Assembly: GCA_964396245.1 (NCBI GenBank)
Contig: CAYNEO010000007.1
Coordinates: 51,504 to 115,503 of the forward strand
Length of the DNA stretch: 64,000 nucleotides
Source of the DNA: CAYNEO01 sp964396245
GTDB lineage: Bacteria; Zixibacteria; MSB-5A5; GN15; FEB-12
Direction of reading: 5' to 3'
The position numbers and the translations under genes were made by a program. The notes beneath the pieces were generated by a model that saw only the letters and a program-made list of their open reading frames with translations, was not told the DNA's origin and did not search any database. Every line of letters starts with the position of its first letter. Position 1 is the first letter of the stretch. This document shows positions 26,226-34,870 of the stretch, in pieces.

Positions 26226-26797
26226 TTGTCCGTTGGATTCGCCACTCCGATAACGCCGCAGGCCACACGACCTCCGGCAGCTCCGGTCGGCTGGGTTTTG
26301 AGATCATCGGTACCCGCATGAATGATGATTCCGCGGCCAAGGATATTGTTCGGTCCCGTGAAAGTGAGCACCGTATCGACCCTTTCATAATGGGCGTTGC
26401 CGGACGAATCAGCCACAAGGTTGCCGAGGTCCCCGACATGACGCGCCATATCCTCGGGTGCTCCATGCGGCTGGTTGCCGGGGTTGAAGTGTCCTCCTGC
26501 CGAGGTACCGTCCGGGGCCGTACAATCACCGTACTCGTGAATGTGAAAACCGTGCTCGCCGGGAGTCAACCCCTGAATGTCGGCCACCACCTGCATGCCG
26601 GTGTCGAGCTGCGTGAAATAAACCACGCCGTGTACACCGCTGTCGCCCAGCGGATGCATCACGGCCACGGCCTTCGTCACCATTCCCTTTTCCAGTACGT
26701 TTTCGACCTGCTGTTCCGACTTCTGCGTACAGCTGACCACCAATAGCGCCGTTGTGATCAGCACCACGAGTATCACAATTCCGGTTCTCTTGAACAT
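26222..26797 (-). CDS. sodC: Cu/Zn superoxide dismutase, lipoprotein form
   Basis: About 191 residues. A lipoprotein signal ends at LLVVSC (about 23). The SOD domain has GFHIHEYGDC (two Cu-binding His and the disulfide Cys), GGHFNPGNQPHG (bridging and Zn-binding His), HVGDLGN and the C-terminal RGIIIHAGTDD (Cu-binding His). GGRVACGVIG supplies the second Cys. It removes superoxide outside the cytoplasm, membrane-anchored. ATG 26797 suits the AAAGGG spacing better than the GTG at 26803. The 3' end overlaps the arginase-family gene. A dyad lies upstream (26824-26846). Confidence 0.95.
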   Translation of the reverse strand: MFKRTGIVILVVLITTALLVVSCTQKSEQQVENVLEKGMVTKAVAVMHPLGDSGVHGVVYFTQLDTGMQVVADIQGLTPGEHGFHIHEYGDCTAPDGTSAGGHFNPGNQPHGAPEDMARHVGDLGNLVADSSGNAHYERVDTVLTFTGPNNILGRGIIIHAGTDDLKTQPTGAAGGRVACGVIGVANPTDK

Positions 26798-26823
26798 AAT
26801 CACGATCCCTTTCCTGTCTGTCG

Positions 26824-26846
26824 ATTCCGCACCTTCTTGACGGAAT
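26824..26846 (-). promoter_or_regulatory. Inverted repeat upstream of sodC
   Basis: ATTCCG (26824-26829) and CGGAAT (26841-26846) form a perfect 6-bp dyad with an 11-base spacer, about 27 bases before the sodC start. The position is suitable for an operator in the leader. No regulator can be named. Confidence 0.35.
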
Positions 26847-26934
26847 TTAGGTTGATCTCAGTCTTGCTGTCTCCCGCTGGAGCATATTGTCGTTACCGGT
26901 CACATAGATCAGCGAGATGCTAAAGACACGGACC

Positions 26935-27453
26935 TTACTGCAACATCGCTTCGATGATCGCCGTGCAGAATGCCGGCAGATCGTGCGGGTTACGCGACGT
27001 AATCACGTGTTCGCTCTTCACCACCTTCAGGTCTACCCACTCTGCTCCGGCGTGAATCAGGTCATCCTTGATTGAATGGAAGCTCGTCACCTTTTTCCCC
27101 TTGATGATTTCCGCCGACGCAAGCATCCACGGCCCGTGACAGATTGCCGCAACCAGCTTGCGTTGCTTGTCCATTTCCTTGACGAACGTTACCATCTTCG
27201 GGCTCCGCCGCATATGATCAGGCGAGTAACCGCCCGGTATGATGAGCGCATCGAATTCGATAGCTTTTACTCCGTCGATTCCCTTGTCCGCCTTGGCCGG
27301 AAGACCGTGCTTGCCCATATACCGTGCCTCTTCGGGTCCTATCGCCGTAACTTCCGCGCCTGCCTCCTGCATCCGCAAATACGGATACCAGAACTCCAGG
27401 TCTTCAAACATTTCTGCTACGAATATCGCTATCTTCTTCCCTTCCAACCGCAT
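26935..27453 (-). CDS. DJ-1/PfpI family protein
   Basis: 172 residues, full PfpI length. The nucleophile elbow is AAICHGPWML (Cys about 106). The acidic partner is in the early VAEMFEDLEFWYPY, and the segment FDALIIPGGYSPDHMRR precedes the elbow. C-terminal SRNPHDLPAF is typical of the deglycase/protease I group. Members repair glycated proteins or act in stress resistance. GGAAGAGAGG precedes the ATG. A terminator upstream (27504-27544) separates it from osmC. Confidence 0.95.
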   Translation of the reverse strand: MRLEGKKIAIFVAEMFEDLEFWYPYLRMQEAGAEVTAIGPEEARYMGKHGLPAKADKGIDGVKAIEFDALIIPGGYSPDHMRRSPKMVTFVKEMDKQRKLVAAICHGPWMLASAEIIKGKKVTSFHSIKDDLIHAGAEWVDLKVVKSEHVITSRNPHDLPAFCTAIIEAMLQ

Positions 27454-27503
27454 CTTAACCTCTCTTCCTTACCGATCGAACCTGAATCGCATTTGAGCCG
27501 ATT

Positions 27504-27544
27504 CGAAACGGAGGCTGCAAATGCCTGACAATTCGCAGCCTCCG
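27504..27544 (-). terminator. Intrinsic terminator after osmC
   Basis: On the minus strand a perfect 10-bp GC-rich stem, CGGAGGCTGC (27544-27535) with GCAGCCTCCG (27518-27509), encloses a 16-base loop and is followed by TTTCG. It lies 10 bases beyond the osmC stop. The T-run is short, so termination efficiency is uncertain. Confidence 0.65.
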
Positions 27545-27554
27545 ATCGTGTGAA

Positions 27555-27983
27555 TCAGCCCTTGAGTTTGGCATCCATCGTAATATTCGTGCCGCCAAGA
27601 GCCCTTGATACGGGGCAGTTCTTCTTGGCATCTTCAGCGTGTTCCTTGAACGTCGCTTCATCTATGCCGGGCACGTCGCCCACCGTATTGAGATGGACAG
27701 AGACAATTCTGAAACCGTCTTCTTTCTTCTCAAGCGTTACTTTGGCCGAAGTTTCCACGCGCTTGACAGTGTGGCCCGCCTGGTCGAGCCCGTGCGAGAG
27801 AGCCATCGAAAAACAACCGGCATGAGCCGCCCCGATTAGTTCCTCAGGATTCGTCCCCTGGCCGTCTTCGAATCGTGAGGCAAATGAATACGCCCCTTCG
27901 AACGCGCCGCTGCCGAGTTTCATTTTCCCTTTGCCGTCTTTTAGATTCCCTTCCCATACAGCGCTGGCATTTCTTACAGGCAT
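27555..27983 (-). CDS. osmC: OsmC-family peroxide reductase
   Basis: 142 residues with both redox cysteines: HAGCFSMALSHGL (about 60) and the later KKNCPVSRALGG (about 125). The N-terminal RNASAVWEGNLKDGKG matches the OsmC rather than the Ohr branch. It reduces organic hydroperoxides with thiols in the cytoplasm. AAAAAGGAG precedes the ATG at 27983; the longer frame to 28070 only crosses the promoter. It has its own promoter (28032-28060) and terminator, so it is a monocistronic unit. Confidence 0.95.
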   Translation of the reverse strand: MPVRNASAVWEGNLKDGKGKMKLGSGAFEGAYSFASRFEDGQGTNPEELIGAAHAGCFSMALSHGLDQAGHTVKRVETSAKVTLEKKEDGFRIVSVHLNTVGDVPGIDEATFKEHAEDAKKNCPVSRALGGTNITMDAKLKG

Positions 27984-28031
27984 GTTCGTGTTCTCCTTTT
28001 TAGTTAAAACCACATGCATCGGGTGATAGAG

Positions 28032-28060
28032 ATTACATTCCGTCTCCAAAAGAGTGTCAA
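28032..28060 (-). promoter_or_regulatory. Sigma-70-type promoter of osmC
   Basis: On the minus strand TTGACA (28060-28055), a 17-base spacer and TGTAAT (28037-28032) make a near-consensus promoter about 50 bases upstream of the osmC start. Just beyond the -35, a TACGA...TCGTA dyad encloses CAATTG and could be an operator for a peroxide-sensing regulator. Confidence 0.7.
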
Positions 28061-28122
28061 TACGAATCAATTGTGCATTATCGTAATCATATGAACTGTC
28101 TCGACCGGTCGCACCACCCGTG

Positions 28123-29280
28123 TCAGTATCTCAGAACGGCTGCCGCCGCATTTTCGCCGGGTACCCCGTCCGCATCGACGGCGAAGACGGTCCCGCCCTT
28201 GGAAATCGTATAGACCGCTGCGAAATCGAGTAGATCCTGATCGCCGACCTGTTGATCGTCGTGCAGTTCAACCGCGCCTGTTTTCGGATCAAAAGTCCCC
28301 CACTTTTGTATCCCGACCGCCGCAAACAGTGACTCTATTCTCGCTCCATATGCTGCCGAGACAATGTCCTTGATTTCCGTGATTGCCTGAGTGCTGCCCG
28401 CACCGTGTAATTCCTCGAAACGTTCGTGCGCCTTTGCCTGTGCCTTGGAGAAATGCGGCTCAACTTGCTTCCACGCGAGCTGGTGGAGTTCTTCTGCGGT
28501 CATATCGGCTGGATTCCCGTCTACATCTTGATCGAATACGTGAGCGTACTTGTTCGCTTCCCGGTAGATAGCGATCAGGTAGTCCAAACCGGCCAGCAAC
28601 AGCGGTGAATGCTCGTCACGCAATAACTCGTTGACTCCGCGGTCGACTTGCTGGAAATACCTCAGAATTTCATTCTTCGTGTCGGGGTCGCTGGCCCCGG
28701 TCCCGAAATGGACAGCATCCCGACGACCTCCCCGCGAGGGCGTACTGGTATGAAATTGCGGATGTTTCTGTGGAAGATCGTACTTGAGGGCGTCCGCCAG
28801 GCTTTTCGGCACTCGGGCAAGGTCTACATCGGTAACAGTATAGCGCGTTCCCCGAAGCAGTGTGACCCCATCGAGATTCAAACCGAGAACATAAAACTGA
28901 CCGTCGCCGCTGAACAAAGGCAGTAGCGGTTTGACATGAAAGCGCTCGTTGACGACCATTAGTTCTGTGAACGATACCGGCAAACGATAGTGGATGAGCT
29001 CCTGTCCGTTTATAAACGCCGCCAGCCCGTCGCTCTGATGCTGCCAGAACGGACCGTTTTCGATTAGAAGATACGCCTGCTTCAGCCGTCGCCCGATCTC
29101 CTGAGAACGGAGACCGCGTTCTTTGAGTCCATCCTCTGCCCGGCGAAGAAGATTCTTGAAACGGATGGCGTTCTGCTCGGTTTCTTTCCCCTTGCGATGT
29201 GTCGGCATATATATGGACACGCACGGTCCTTCCCTCAATTCTATCAGTGATAACAGTTCATCCTTGTTCACAACTTTCAT
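28123..29280 (-). CDS. baeRF-family protein (bacterial archaeo-eukaryotic release-factor homolog)
   Basis: 385 residues matching the bacterial eRF1-like families (baeRF3-type). The N terminus reads REGPCVSIYMPTHRKGKE, then RFKNLLRRAE, FWQHQSDGLAAF and RFHVKPLLPLFSGDGQFYVL. A middle eRF1 domain-2-like region and a C-terminal eL30-like domain with TGAVELHDDQ follow. These proteins are predicted, from comparative genomics, to act on stalled ribosomes or in stress translation; direct tests are few. The GGAAGGAAG site is good. Upstream are a hairpin (29337-29363) and the diproline-repeat gene. Confidence 0.85.
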   Translation of the reverse strand: MKVVNKDELLSLIELREGPCVSIYMPTHRKGKETEQNAIRFKNLLRRAEDGLKERGLRSQEIGRRLKQAYLLIENGPFWQHQSDGLAAFINGQELIHYRLPVSFTELMVVNERFHVKPLLPLFSGDGQFYVLGLNLDGVTLLRGTRYTVTDVDLARVPKSLADALKYDLPQKHPQFHTSTPSRGGRRDAVHFGTGASDPDTKNEILRYFQQVDRGVNELLRDEHSPLLLAGLDYLIAIYREANKYAHVFDQDVDGNPADMTAEELHQLAWKQVEPHFSKAQAKAHERFEELHGAGSTQAITEIKDIVSAAYGARIESLFAAVGIQKWGTFDPKTGAVELHDDQQVGDQDLLDFAAVYTISKGGTVFAVDADGVPGENAAAAVLRY

Positions 29281-29336
29281 GATATGTACTTCCTTCCCGA
29301 GAATTGATCTCCGTCGTCGGTCCGCACTTGAATGAT

Positions 29337-29363
29337 GACGCCCGATGATCCTCGTCGGGCGCC
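29337..29363 (-). other. Hairpin in the leader of the baeRF gene
   Basis: On the minus strand GGCGCCCGA (29363-29355) pairs with TCGGGCGTC (29345-29337), nine pairs with one G-U, around a 9-base loop, 56 bases before the baeRF start. No U-tract follows. It could end the diproline-repeat transcript or shape the baeRF leader. Confidence 0.45.
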
Positions 29364-29470
29364 TTACCGCCTACAACAACTTAACCGCAAGGATGTGCCC
29401 CCATACGAACTTCTGCCGTCTACATTCACCTCACAGGGCTGCTGATAAACCAGTCTGAATCGAAGACGGC

Positions 29471-29725
29471 CTATGGTTCATATCCTCGATCAGGTTTGGG
29501 CGGGTCTTTCAACGGCGGTCCCGTGGGAGGTTCCGGCGGCTCCTTGGGTGGCTCGGGTGGCTCTTTTGGCGGTGCCGGCGGACCCTTGGGCGGATTAGGC
29601 GGCTCCTTGGGCGGAGCCGGCGGTCGTTTCGGCGGCTTGGGCGGCTCAGGCGGATCGGGATCTTTTAACCGACCGCTCACCGGCAAATGGTCCAACAGAA
29701 TCTGTTCTGCATATGTTTCCTGCAT
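29471..29725 (-). CDS. Small diproline-repeat protein
   Basis: 84 residues from an ATG with a strong GAGGAGGT seven to nine bases ahead. The TTG at 29755 is a less likely start. Residues 1-20 are ordinary (MQETYAEQILLDHLPV...). About residues 24-78 are a run of PP(x)PPK/PPxPPK units such as PPAPPKEPP, PPNPPKGPP and PPEPPKEPP, and the end is GYEP. There is no signal peptide or membrane segment. It should form an extended polyproline-II rod and make ribosomes slow at each PP. No family recognised. The opposite strand is also open, reading Gly-rich, but has no ribosome site. Confidence 0.65.
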   Translation of the reverse strand: MQETYAEQILLDHLPVSGRLKDPDPPEPPKPPKRPPAPPKEPPNPPKGPPAPPKEPPEPPKEPPEPPTGPPLKDPPKPDRGYEP

Positions 29726-29783
29726 TTGCTCCACCTCCTCTGCTCGCCCTCCCAACCGTTTCGGGCGTCATCGCAACTGCCGC

Positions 29784-29804
29784 GCCTCATCACGGCGATG
29801 AGGC
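29784..29804 (-). other. Hairpin between carB and the diproline-repeat gene
   Basis: GCCTCATC (29784-29791) and GATGAGGC (29797-29804) form a perfect 8-bp stem with a 5-base loop, about 60 bases upstream of the small gene's start and 126 beyond the carB stop. An AT-rich stretch nearer carB (29885-29905) may hold a -10. No T-run, so its role is unclear. Confidence 0.4.
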
Positions 29805-29930
29805 ACATGAGCGTGCATGCATCCGGCAGGCCAAAGTTTCTCATCGCTGGCTGTACCGGTCACGGAGACGACGCAAAACGCGTCACACTATATAATATAA
29901 CAGTGGGGGAGAATTGTTGTTTCGGCTGAC

Positions 29931-32900
29931 TTACCGGCCGTATTCGGTCCAGCGCTGGACACCGAGCGTCTCAACCGGAACACGCGAGAGTGACTCGGCA
30001 AGCCGTTGTGCCAATTGGAGATTGGTGATCAGGGGAATTCCGTAATCGACTGCCGCCCGCCGGATCATATAGTCGTTCGTCAGCTCTTCTTTTCCGAAGT
30101 CTTTTGGGATGTTAATCACGAGATCAACCTTTTTCTCCCTGATATAATCCAGCGCATTCGGACTACCGCCATCCAGCGGCCACCTGAGCACGGCGGGCTC
30201 CAGACCTCCCTGGCGCATGAAATCGGCCGTACCCTGAGTGGCGAAGAACTCAACGCCCAGAGCCTTCAGGCGATGAGCGCTCTCGAGAAACGCCACCTTG
30301 CTTTCCAGGGGACCGGTTGAGAGCAGAACGCGATGTATCGGAAAGCGGAACCCGACCGAGATCAAGGCTTTCAGGAAGGCTTCGTCAAAATCGACACCCA
30401 GGCAGGCAACTTCGCCGGTCGAGGCCATCTCCACACCCAGCGTCGGGTCTGCGCCATCCAATCGGCTGAACGAAAACTGCGGAGCCTTGACGCCGACATA
30501 ATCGAGATCGAGAAACGACTGATCGACGCCCTCTACCGGCCGACCCATTATCACCCGCGTGGCGGCATCAATGAAGTTCTTCTTCAGTACTTTTGAGACA
30601 AAGGGGAAGCTGCGTGACGCCCTGAGATTACATTCTATCACCATCACCTGGTTGTTGCGGGCGAGAAACTGGATATTGAACGGACCGTTGATAGACAGGG
30701 ACTCCGCCACGCTTGCGGTTACTCTCCTGATCTGCCGCATTGTCTCCAGATACGTCCGCTGCGGCGGCAGCACAAGAGTGGCGTCTCCGGAATGCACGCC
30801 GGCATTCTCGACATGCTCGGATACCGCCCAGCATACCAGTTTGCCGTCGCGCGCCACGGCGTCTACGTCGATTTCTTTCGCATTTTCGATAAACTTGCTT
30901 ATCACGATTGGATAGTCGGGCGAAACTTCAGCGGCCTTGTCCAGAAAAGCTGCCAGTTCCTCATCATTACCGGCGACTGCCATAGCTGCTCCGGAAAGCA
31001 CATACGACGGCCGGATAATAACCGGATAGCCTACTTCCGCGGCAAAGGTGTAAGTTTCCTCCAGAGAGGTCAGTTCCCGCCACTGCGGTTGGGGCAGTTG
31101 TAGCGATTCCAGCAGACTCGAGAATTTGTGACGGTCCTCGGCCCGGTCGATATCGGCCGGCGACGTGCCAAGGATTCGCATGCCTGCTTTTGCGCACCGA
31201 AGCGCCAAGCTATTTGGCACCTGACCACCAACAGATAGGATGACGCCAATCGGGCGTTCCAGCTCGTAAATCTCTGAGACTGTTTCGAAAGAGAGCTCGT
31301 CGAAGAACAGCCGATCACATTCATCATAGTCAGTGCTCACGGTCTCCGGGTTGTGGTTCACCATAATTGTGCGATAACCAAGCGCCCGAAGCGTTCGCAC
31401 AGCGTTTACACAGCACCAGTCAAATTCGACCGAACTTCCGATGCGGTAAGCGCCCGGTCCGAGAATCATTACCCCGCCTTCCTGACCGAACGTGACGTCA
31501 TCCTCCGACCCGTTGTATGTCAGGTAAAGGTAGTTCGTTACAGCCGGATACTCCGCCGCAAGGGTATCAATCTGCTTGACATACGGCCGAATTCCAAGAT
31601 TGCGACGTAAGTTTCGAATATCCGCTTCTTTGCTATCCACCGCCTGTGCAATCTGGGCATCGGAGAAACCGTGTCGTTTTGCCAGAATAAGCAGGTCGAG
31701 CGAAAGCTGTTTGCCGCCGGCTTTCGTGAGTTGCTTCTCGATGTCGACGATATTGCGAATCTTTTCAAGAAACCACTGATTGATATGCGTAGTGCGGTGA
31801 ATTTCATCAACGGACATTCCATTTTTCAGTGCTCTGGCGACTGCAAATATCCGCCGCTCCGTAGGTTCGGCCAACGCCTTGTGGATGTCATCGAACTCCA
31901 TGCCGTTGTTAAGGACTACGCCGCGCGCCCCTGTGTCCAGCATCCGCAACGCCTTCTGCAAAGCCTCTTCGAATTTCCGGCCGATCGCCATGACCTCCCC
32001 GACTGATTTCATCGCTGAGCCAATCAGTTCGGAGACCCCCTGAAACTTTTTTAGATCCCAGCGCGGCGCCTTGACGACGACATAATCCAGCGCCGGTTCG
32101 AAACAGGCTTTCGTGACCTGCGTCACGGAATTGCCGACCTCAGTTAGCGCCATTCCCAGCGCCAGCTTGGTCGCCACAAAGGCGAGCGGATATCCGGTCG
32201 CCTTCGATGCCAACGCGGAGCTTCGTGAAAGACGGGCATTAATCTCGATCACGCGGTACTCATAGCCATCAGGCGAAAGAGCAAACTGAATGTTGCATTC
32301 ACCGACAATGCCAAGATGTCGCACCACCCGAATCGCCACTTCCCGCAGCATCTGATACTCTCGATCGTTCAGGGTCTGGCTGGGGGCAACAACGATGCTC
32401 TCGCCGGTATGAATGCCCATTGGATCGAGATTCTCCATGTTGCACACGGTAACACAGGTGTCGTATCGGTCGCGGACTACCTCGTATTCGATTTCTTTCC
32501 AGCCCTCGAGGTATTCCTCAACCAGCAACTGCTCTGTGTGTGCGAACGCCTTTGCCGCCAGGCCATGCAGCTGTTCCTGATTGCGGCACACTCCCGAGCC
32601 CAGACCACCGAGAGCGTACGCCACGCGAATCATGCACGGATATCCCAGTTCGTTGCCGGCCTCAAGCGCCTCGGCTACTGAGACGGTGGGCTTACTGCGC
32701 GGCACCTCCACCTTGATCTCGCCCAATCGTCGGACAAAGCGCTCTCTGTCTTCGGTATCGAGGATTGACTCAATCGGCGCTCCCAGCACTCGTACGCCGA
32801 ACCGCTCCAGAACACCGCGACGGTGCAACTCCACGCCGCAGTTCAGCGCCGTTTGACCACCGAAGCCAAGGAGAATCCCATCCGGCCGCTCTTTTTCGAT

Positions 32901-33122
32901 TACCTGTTCGACAAACCCAGGTGTCACCGGCGTGAAATATACTTCGTCGGCGAAACCCTCCGATGTCTGGATAGTGGCGACATTGGGATTTATCAGGATA
33001 GTCCGGATCCCTTCTTCCCTGAGCGCCTTGATGGCCTGACTGCCGGAGTAATCGAATTCACCGGCCTCGCCTATCTTCAGCGCAGAACTTCCAAGAATCA
33101 GGACTGTCGACGGCATGCTCAT
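29931..33122 (-). CDS. carB: Carbamoyl-phosphate synthase large subunit
   Basis: 1063 residues, full length for CarB. Two homologous ATP-grasp halves are visible. The first opens VLILGSSALKIGEAGEFDYSGSQ and carries INARLSRSSALASKATGYPLA. The second opens MILGPGAYRIGSSVEFDWCC, with IECNLRASRSFPFVSKV. The C-terminal MGS-like allosteric domain follows (about 930-1063). With CarA it makes carbamoyl phosphate for pyrimidines and arginine. The start overlaps the carA stop (ATGA), so the two are coupled. Confidence 0.98.
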   Translation of the reverse strand: MSMPSTVLILGSSALKIGEAGEFDYSGSQAIKALREEGIRTILINPNVATIQTSEGFADEVYFTPVTPGFVEQVIEKERPDGILLGFGGQTALNCGVELHRRGVLERFGVRVLGAPIESILDTEDRERFVRRLGEIKVEVPRSKPTVSVAEALEAGNELGYPCMIRVAYALGGLGSGVCRNQEQLHGLAAKAFAHTEQLLVEEYLEGWKEIEYEVVRDRYDTCVTVCNMENLDPMGIHTGESIVVAPSQTLNDREYQMLREVAIRVVRHLGIVGECNIQFALSPDGYEYRVIEINARLSRSSALASKATGYPLAFVATKLALGMALTEVGNSVTQVTKACFEPALDYVVVKAPRWDLKKFQGVSELIGSAMKSVGEVMAIGRKFEEALQKALRMLDTGARGVVLNNGMEFDDIHKALAEPTERRIFAVARALKNGMSVDEIHRTTHINQWFLEKIRNIVDIEKQLTKAGGKQLSLDLLILAKRHGFSDAQIAQAVDSKEADIRNLRRNLGIRPYVKQIDTLAAEYPAVTNYLYLTYNGSEDDVTFGQEGGVMILGPGAYRIGSSVEFDWCCVNAVRTLRALGYRTIMVNHNPETVSTDYDECDRLFFDELSFETVSEIYELERPIGVILSVGGQVPNSLALRCAKAGMRILGTSPADIDRAEDRHKFSSLLESLQLPQPQWRELTSLEETYTFAAEVGYPVIIRPSYVLSGAAMAVAGNDEELAAFLDKAAEVSPDYPIVISKFIENAKEIDVDAVARDGKLVCWAVSEHVENAGVHSGDATLVLPPQRTYLETMRQIRRVTASVAESLSINGPFNIQFLARNNQVMVIECNLRASRSFPFVSKVLKKNFIDAATRVIMGRPVEGVDQSFLDLDYVGVKAPQFSFSRLDGADPTLGVEMASTGEVACLGVDFDEAFLKALISVGFRFPIHRVLLSTGPLESKVAFLESAHRLKALGVEFFATQGTADFMRQGGLEPAVLRWPLDGGSPNALDYIREKKVDLVINIPKDFGKEELTNDYMIRRAAVDYGIPLITNLQLAQRLAESLSRVPVETLGVQRWTEYGR

Positions 33123-34255
33123 TGGGGAACAACCCGGCTAACCGACTGCATTACCTGTCGGGCGAAATTATCGAATATCCAGGCGGTATCGAGCGGGCCG
33201 GGCGATGCTTCGGGATGGAATTGCACGCTGGCAAACGGCTTCGATATGTGTCGCAATCCTTCCACCGTACCGTCGTTCACGTTGGTAAACCAAACCCGCC
33301 AGTCTTCCGGCAGGCCTTTCTCCCGGACTGCGAAGCCGTGATTCTGCGACGTAATGAAACATCGACCCGGCGTCAGCGCCTTGCCCGGTACACCGTTGCG
33401 CTCGAGACAGGGTTGATTATGGCTGCGATGCCCGAATTTCAATTTGTATGTATCTGCGCCGACCGCCAGCGCCAGAATCTGGTGGCCGAGACAAATCCCT
33501 AGAATCGGTTTGCCTACGGCCAGTGCACGCTCAACATTGCGAATGGCGGCCTGGTACATTTTCGGATCACCCGGACCGTTCGAAATGACGAGGCCATCGA
33601 AATCGAGATTCAGGAAGTAATGATTGTACGGTACCTGAAGAACATTCAGTCCCCGCTTAAGAAGGCTTCGGATAATATTCGCCTTGCAACCGCAATCCAG
33701 CAGAACCACAGTCGGGCGCTCGACGCCCTCACGCATCTCGAGTTGATACCGGATAACCTCACCGGTGCTGACGGCCGGCCCGAGCTCGGCTGCGTTTGGA
33801 TCGAAGAAAGTACCTGCCTCATCGGTTGTTTCCATCCGGCCCAGCATACTTCCTTTTTCTCTCAGCCTCCGCGTAAGCGCTCGCGTGTCAATTCCGGCCA
33901 ACCCCGGCACGTTCTCCTCGCGCAACCATTCATCCAGGCTTCGTGCCGCCGTGTGATGACAGTACTCATGCGAATACTCGGAGACAATCAGACCGGCAGC
34001 CTGGACACGAGACGATTCAAAACCAACCGGAAGTCCGTAATTGTCCAGAGTCAATCTGGGAACGCCATAATTGCCGACCAGCGGATAGGTGAGAACCAGT
34101 ATCTGGCCGTAATATGACGGATCGGTAAGCGACTCCGGGTAACCGACCATCCCTGTGTTGAAAACAACTTCTCCCGATGCGGCTGTGATGGAACCGAAGC
34201 CATCTCCTTCGAGAATCGTACCGTCCTCGAGGATCAAGCGCATTACCGTCGGCAT
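33119..34255 (-). CDS. carA: Carbamoyl-phosphate synthase small subunit (glutaminase)
   Basis: 378 residues. The CarA N-terminal domain begins LILEDGTILEGDGFG and includes FNTGMVGYPE. The class I glutaminase domain has the nucleophile in PILGICLGHQI (Cys about 256) and the His/Glu pair in FASVQFHPEASPGP. It hydrolyses glutamine and channels ammonia to CarB. GAGAGG lies near the ATG. A candidate promoter (34373-34401) lies about 120 bases upstream. No PyrR-type leader is recognised. Confidence 0.98.
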   Translation of the reverse strand: MPTVMRLILEDGTILEGDGFGSITAASGEVVFNTGMVGYPESLTDPSYYGQILVLTYPLVGNYGVPRLTLDNYGLPVGFESSRVQAAGLIVSEYSHEYCHHTAARSLDEWLREENVPGLAGIDTRALTRRLREKGSMLGRMETTDEAGTFFDPNAAELGPAVSTGEVIRYQLEMREGVERPTVVLLDCGCKANIIRSLLKRGLNVLQVPYNHYFLNLDFDGLVISNGPGDPKMYQAAIRNVERALAVGKPILGICLGHQILALAVGADTYKLKFGHRSHNQPCLERNGVPGKALTPGRCFITSQNHGFAVREKGLPEDWRVWFTNVNDGTVEGLRHISKPFASVQFHPEASPGPLDTAWIFDNFARQVMQSVSRVVPQ

Positions 34256-34870
34256 CGAGCCTCTCTCGGGGCGCGGTGCGTTCGGCTGGTTCGTGCTGTG
34301 GGCAAGTTCTTGCTCCCTGGCAGGTTCAATTTTCGGGTGAGCGAAGGCCGCCCGGCCTCCGTGACCGAGGCTATGTAATGAGGTGTTGAAGTCAATGTCA
34401 AAGTTTTTCTTGTTTTTAGAGGCTTTTTGCGGCCGCTTTTTTCGGTGGGGAATTTATTCGGAAAGGTATAATGATACGCAGTTGTGGACACTCCTTTCCG
34501 CGTTTCTGAATGACATCCATTGTGCCGTTTAGTCTTAGCGACCGAACCTCGCAGTCCTCAGGATTTTTCCAGGCATACGCTCGATGATATGACCGCTGCA
34601 AGGAAAATATAAGTGGCAGGGTAATATTCCCCGGCTCGACCGTAGAGATTCCAGACTTGCCCGTCATATTCCACAAGTCTTATATTCCCCGCATATGGAG
34701 CATTGTCGCTGCGTCGGAGACCTCATACAAAATCGAGCCGTCCGCTTTCCCCGAACGTATAATGCAATGAAAAGAGCATTGTTCAACGCACCGACGCCGT
34801 ACAGCAGAATCGAAAACCTTCGCCCCCCAAACCTGCTGCATCGGTGGGGTGACAACCATAGGGGAGGAAT
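34256..34870. other. Divergent intergenic region between carA and the alpha-2-macroglobulin gene
   Basis: 615 bases without a supportable gene; short open frames lack ribosome sites. It contains the probable carA promoter (34373-34401, minus). Two TATAAT matches on the plus strand (34467-34472 and 34758-34763) lack good -35 partners. A NotI-type palindrome with a T6 run sits near 34430-34438. The length suggests substantial regulatory or untranslated sequence. Confidence 0.5.
34373..34401 (-). promoter_or_regulatory. Candidate carA promoter
   Basis: On the minus strand a perfect TTGACA (34401-34396) is followed after 17 bases by TTACAT (34378-34373), a weak -10. Transcription would start about 110 bases before the carA ATG. 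Confidence 0.4.

Noticed and set aside
29471..29725. RiPP precursor or CRISPR-like repeat
   Set aside because: The repeats are in-frame coding PP units, not palindromic. There are no spacers of constant length and no maturation enzymes nearby.
29496..29801. Gly-rich plus-strand frame of about 100 codons
   Set aside because: It is the mirror of the diproline gene. It starts at a TTG with no ribosome site, while the minus frame has a strong one.
34426..34440. Terminator around the GCGGCCGC palindrome with T6
   Set aside because: The palindrome leaves no loop, so a stable RNA hairpin is unlikely. No gene ends here.
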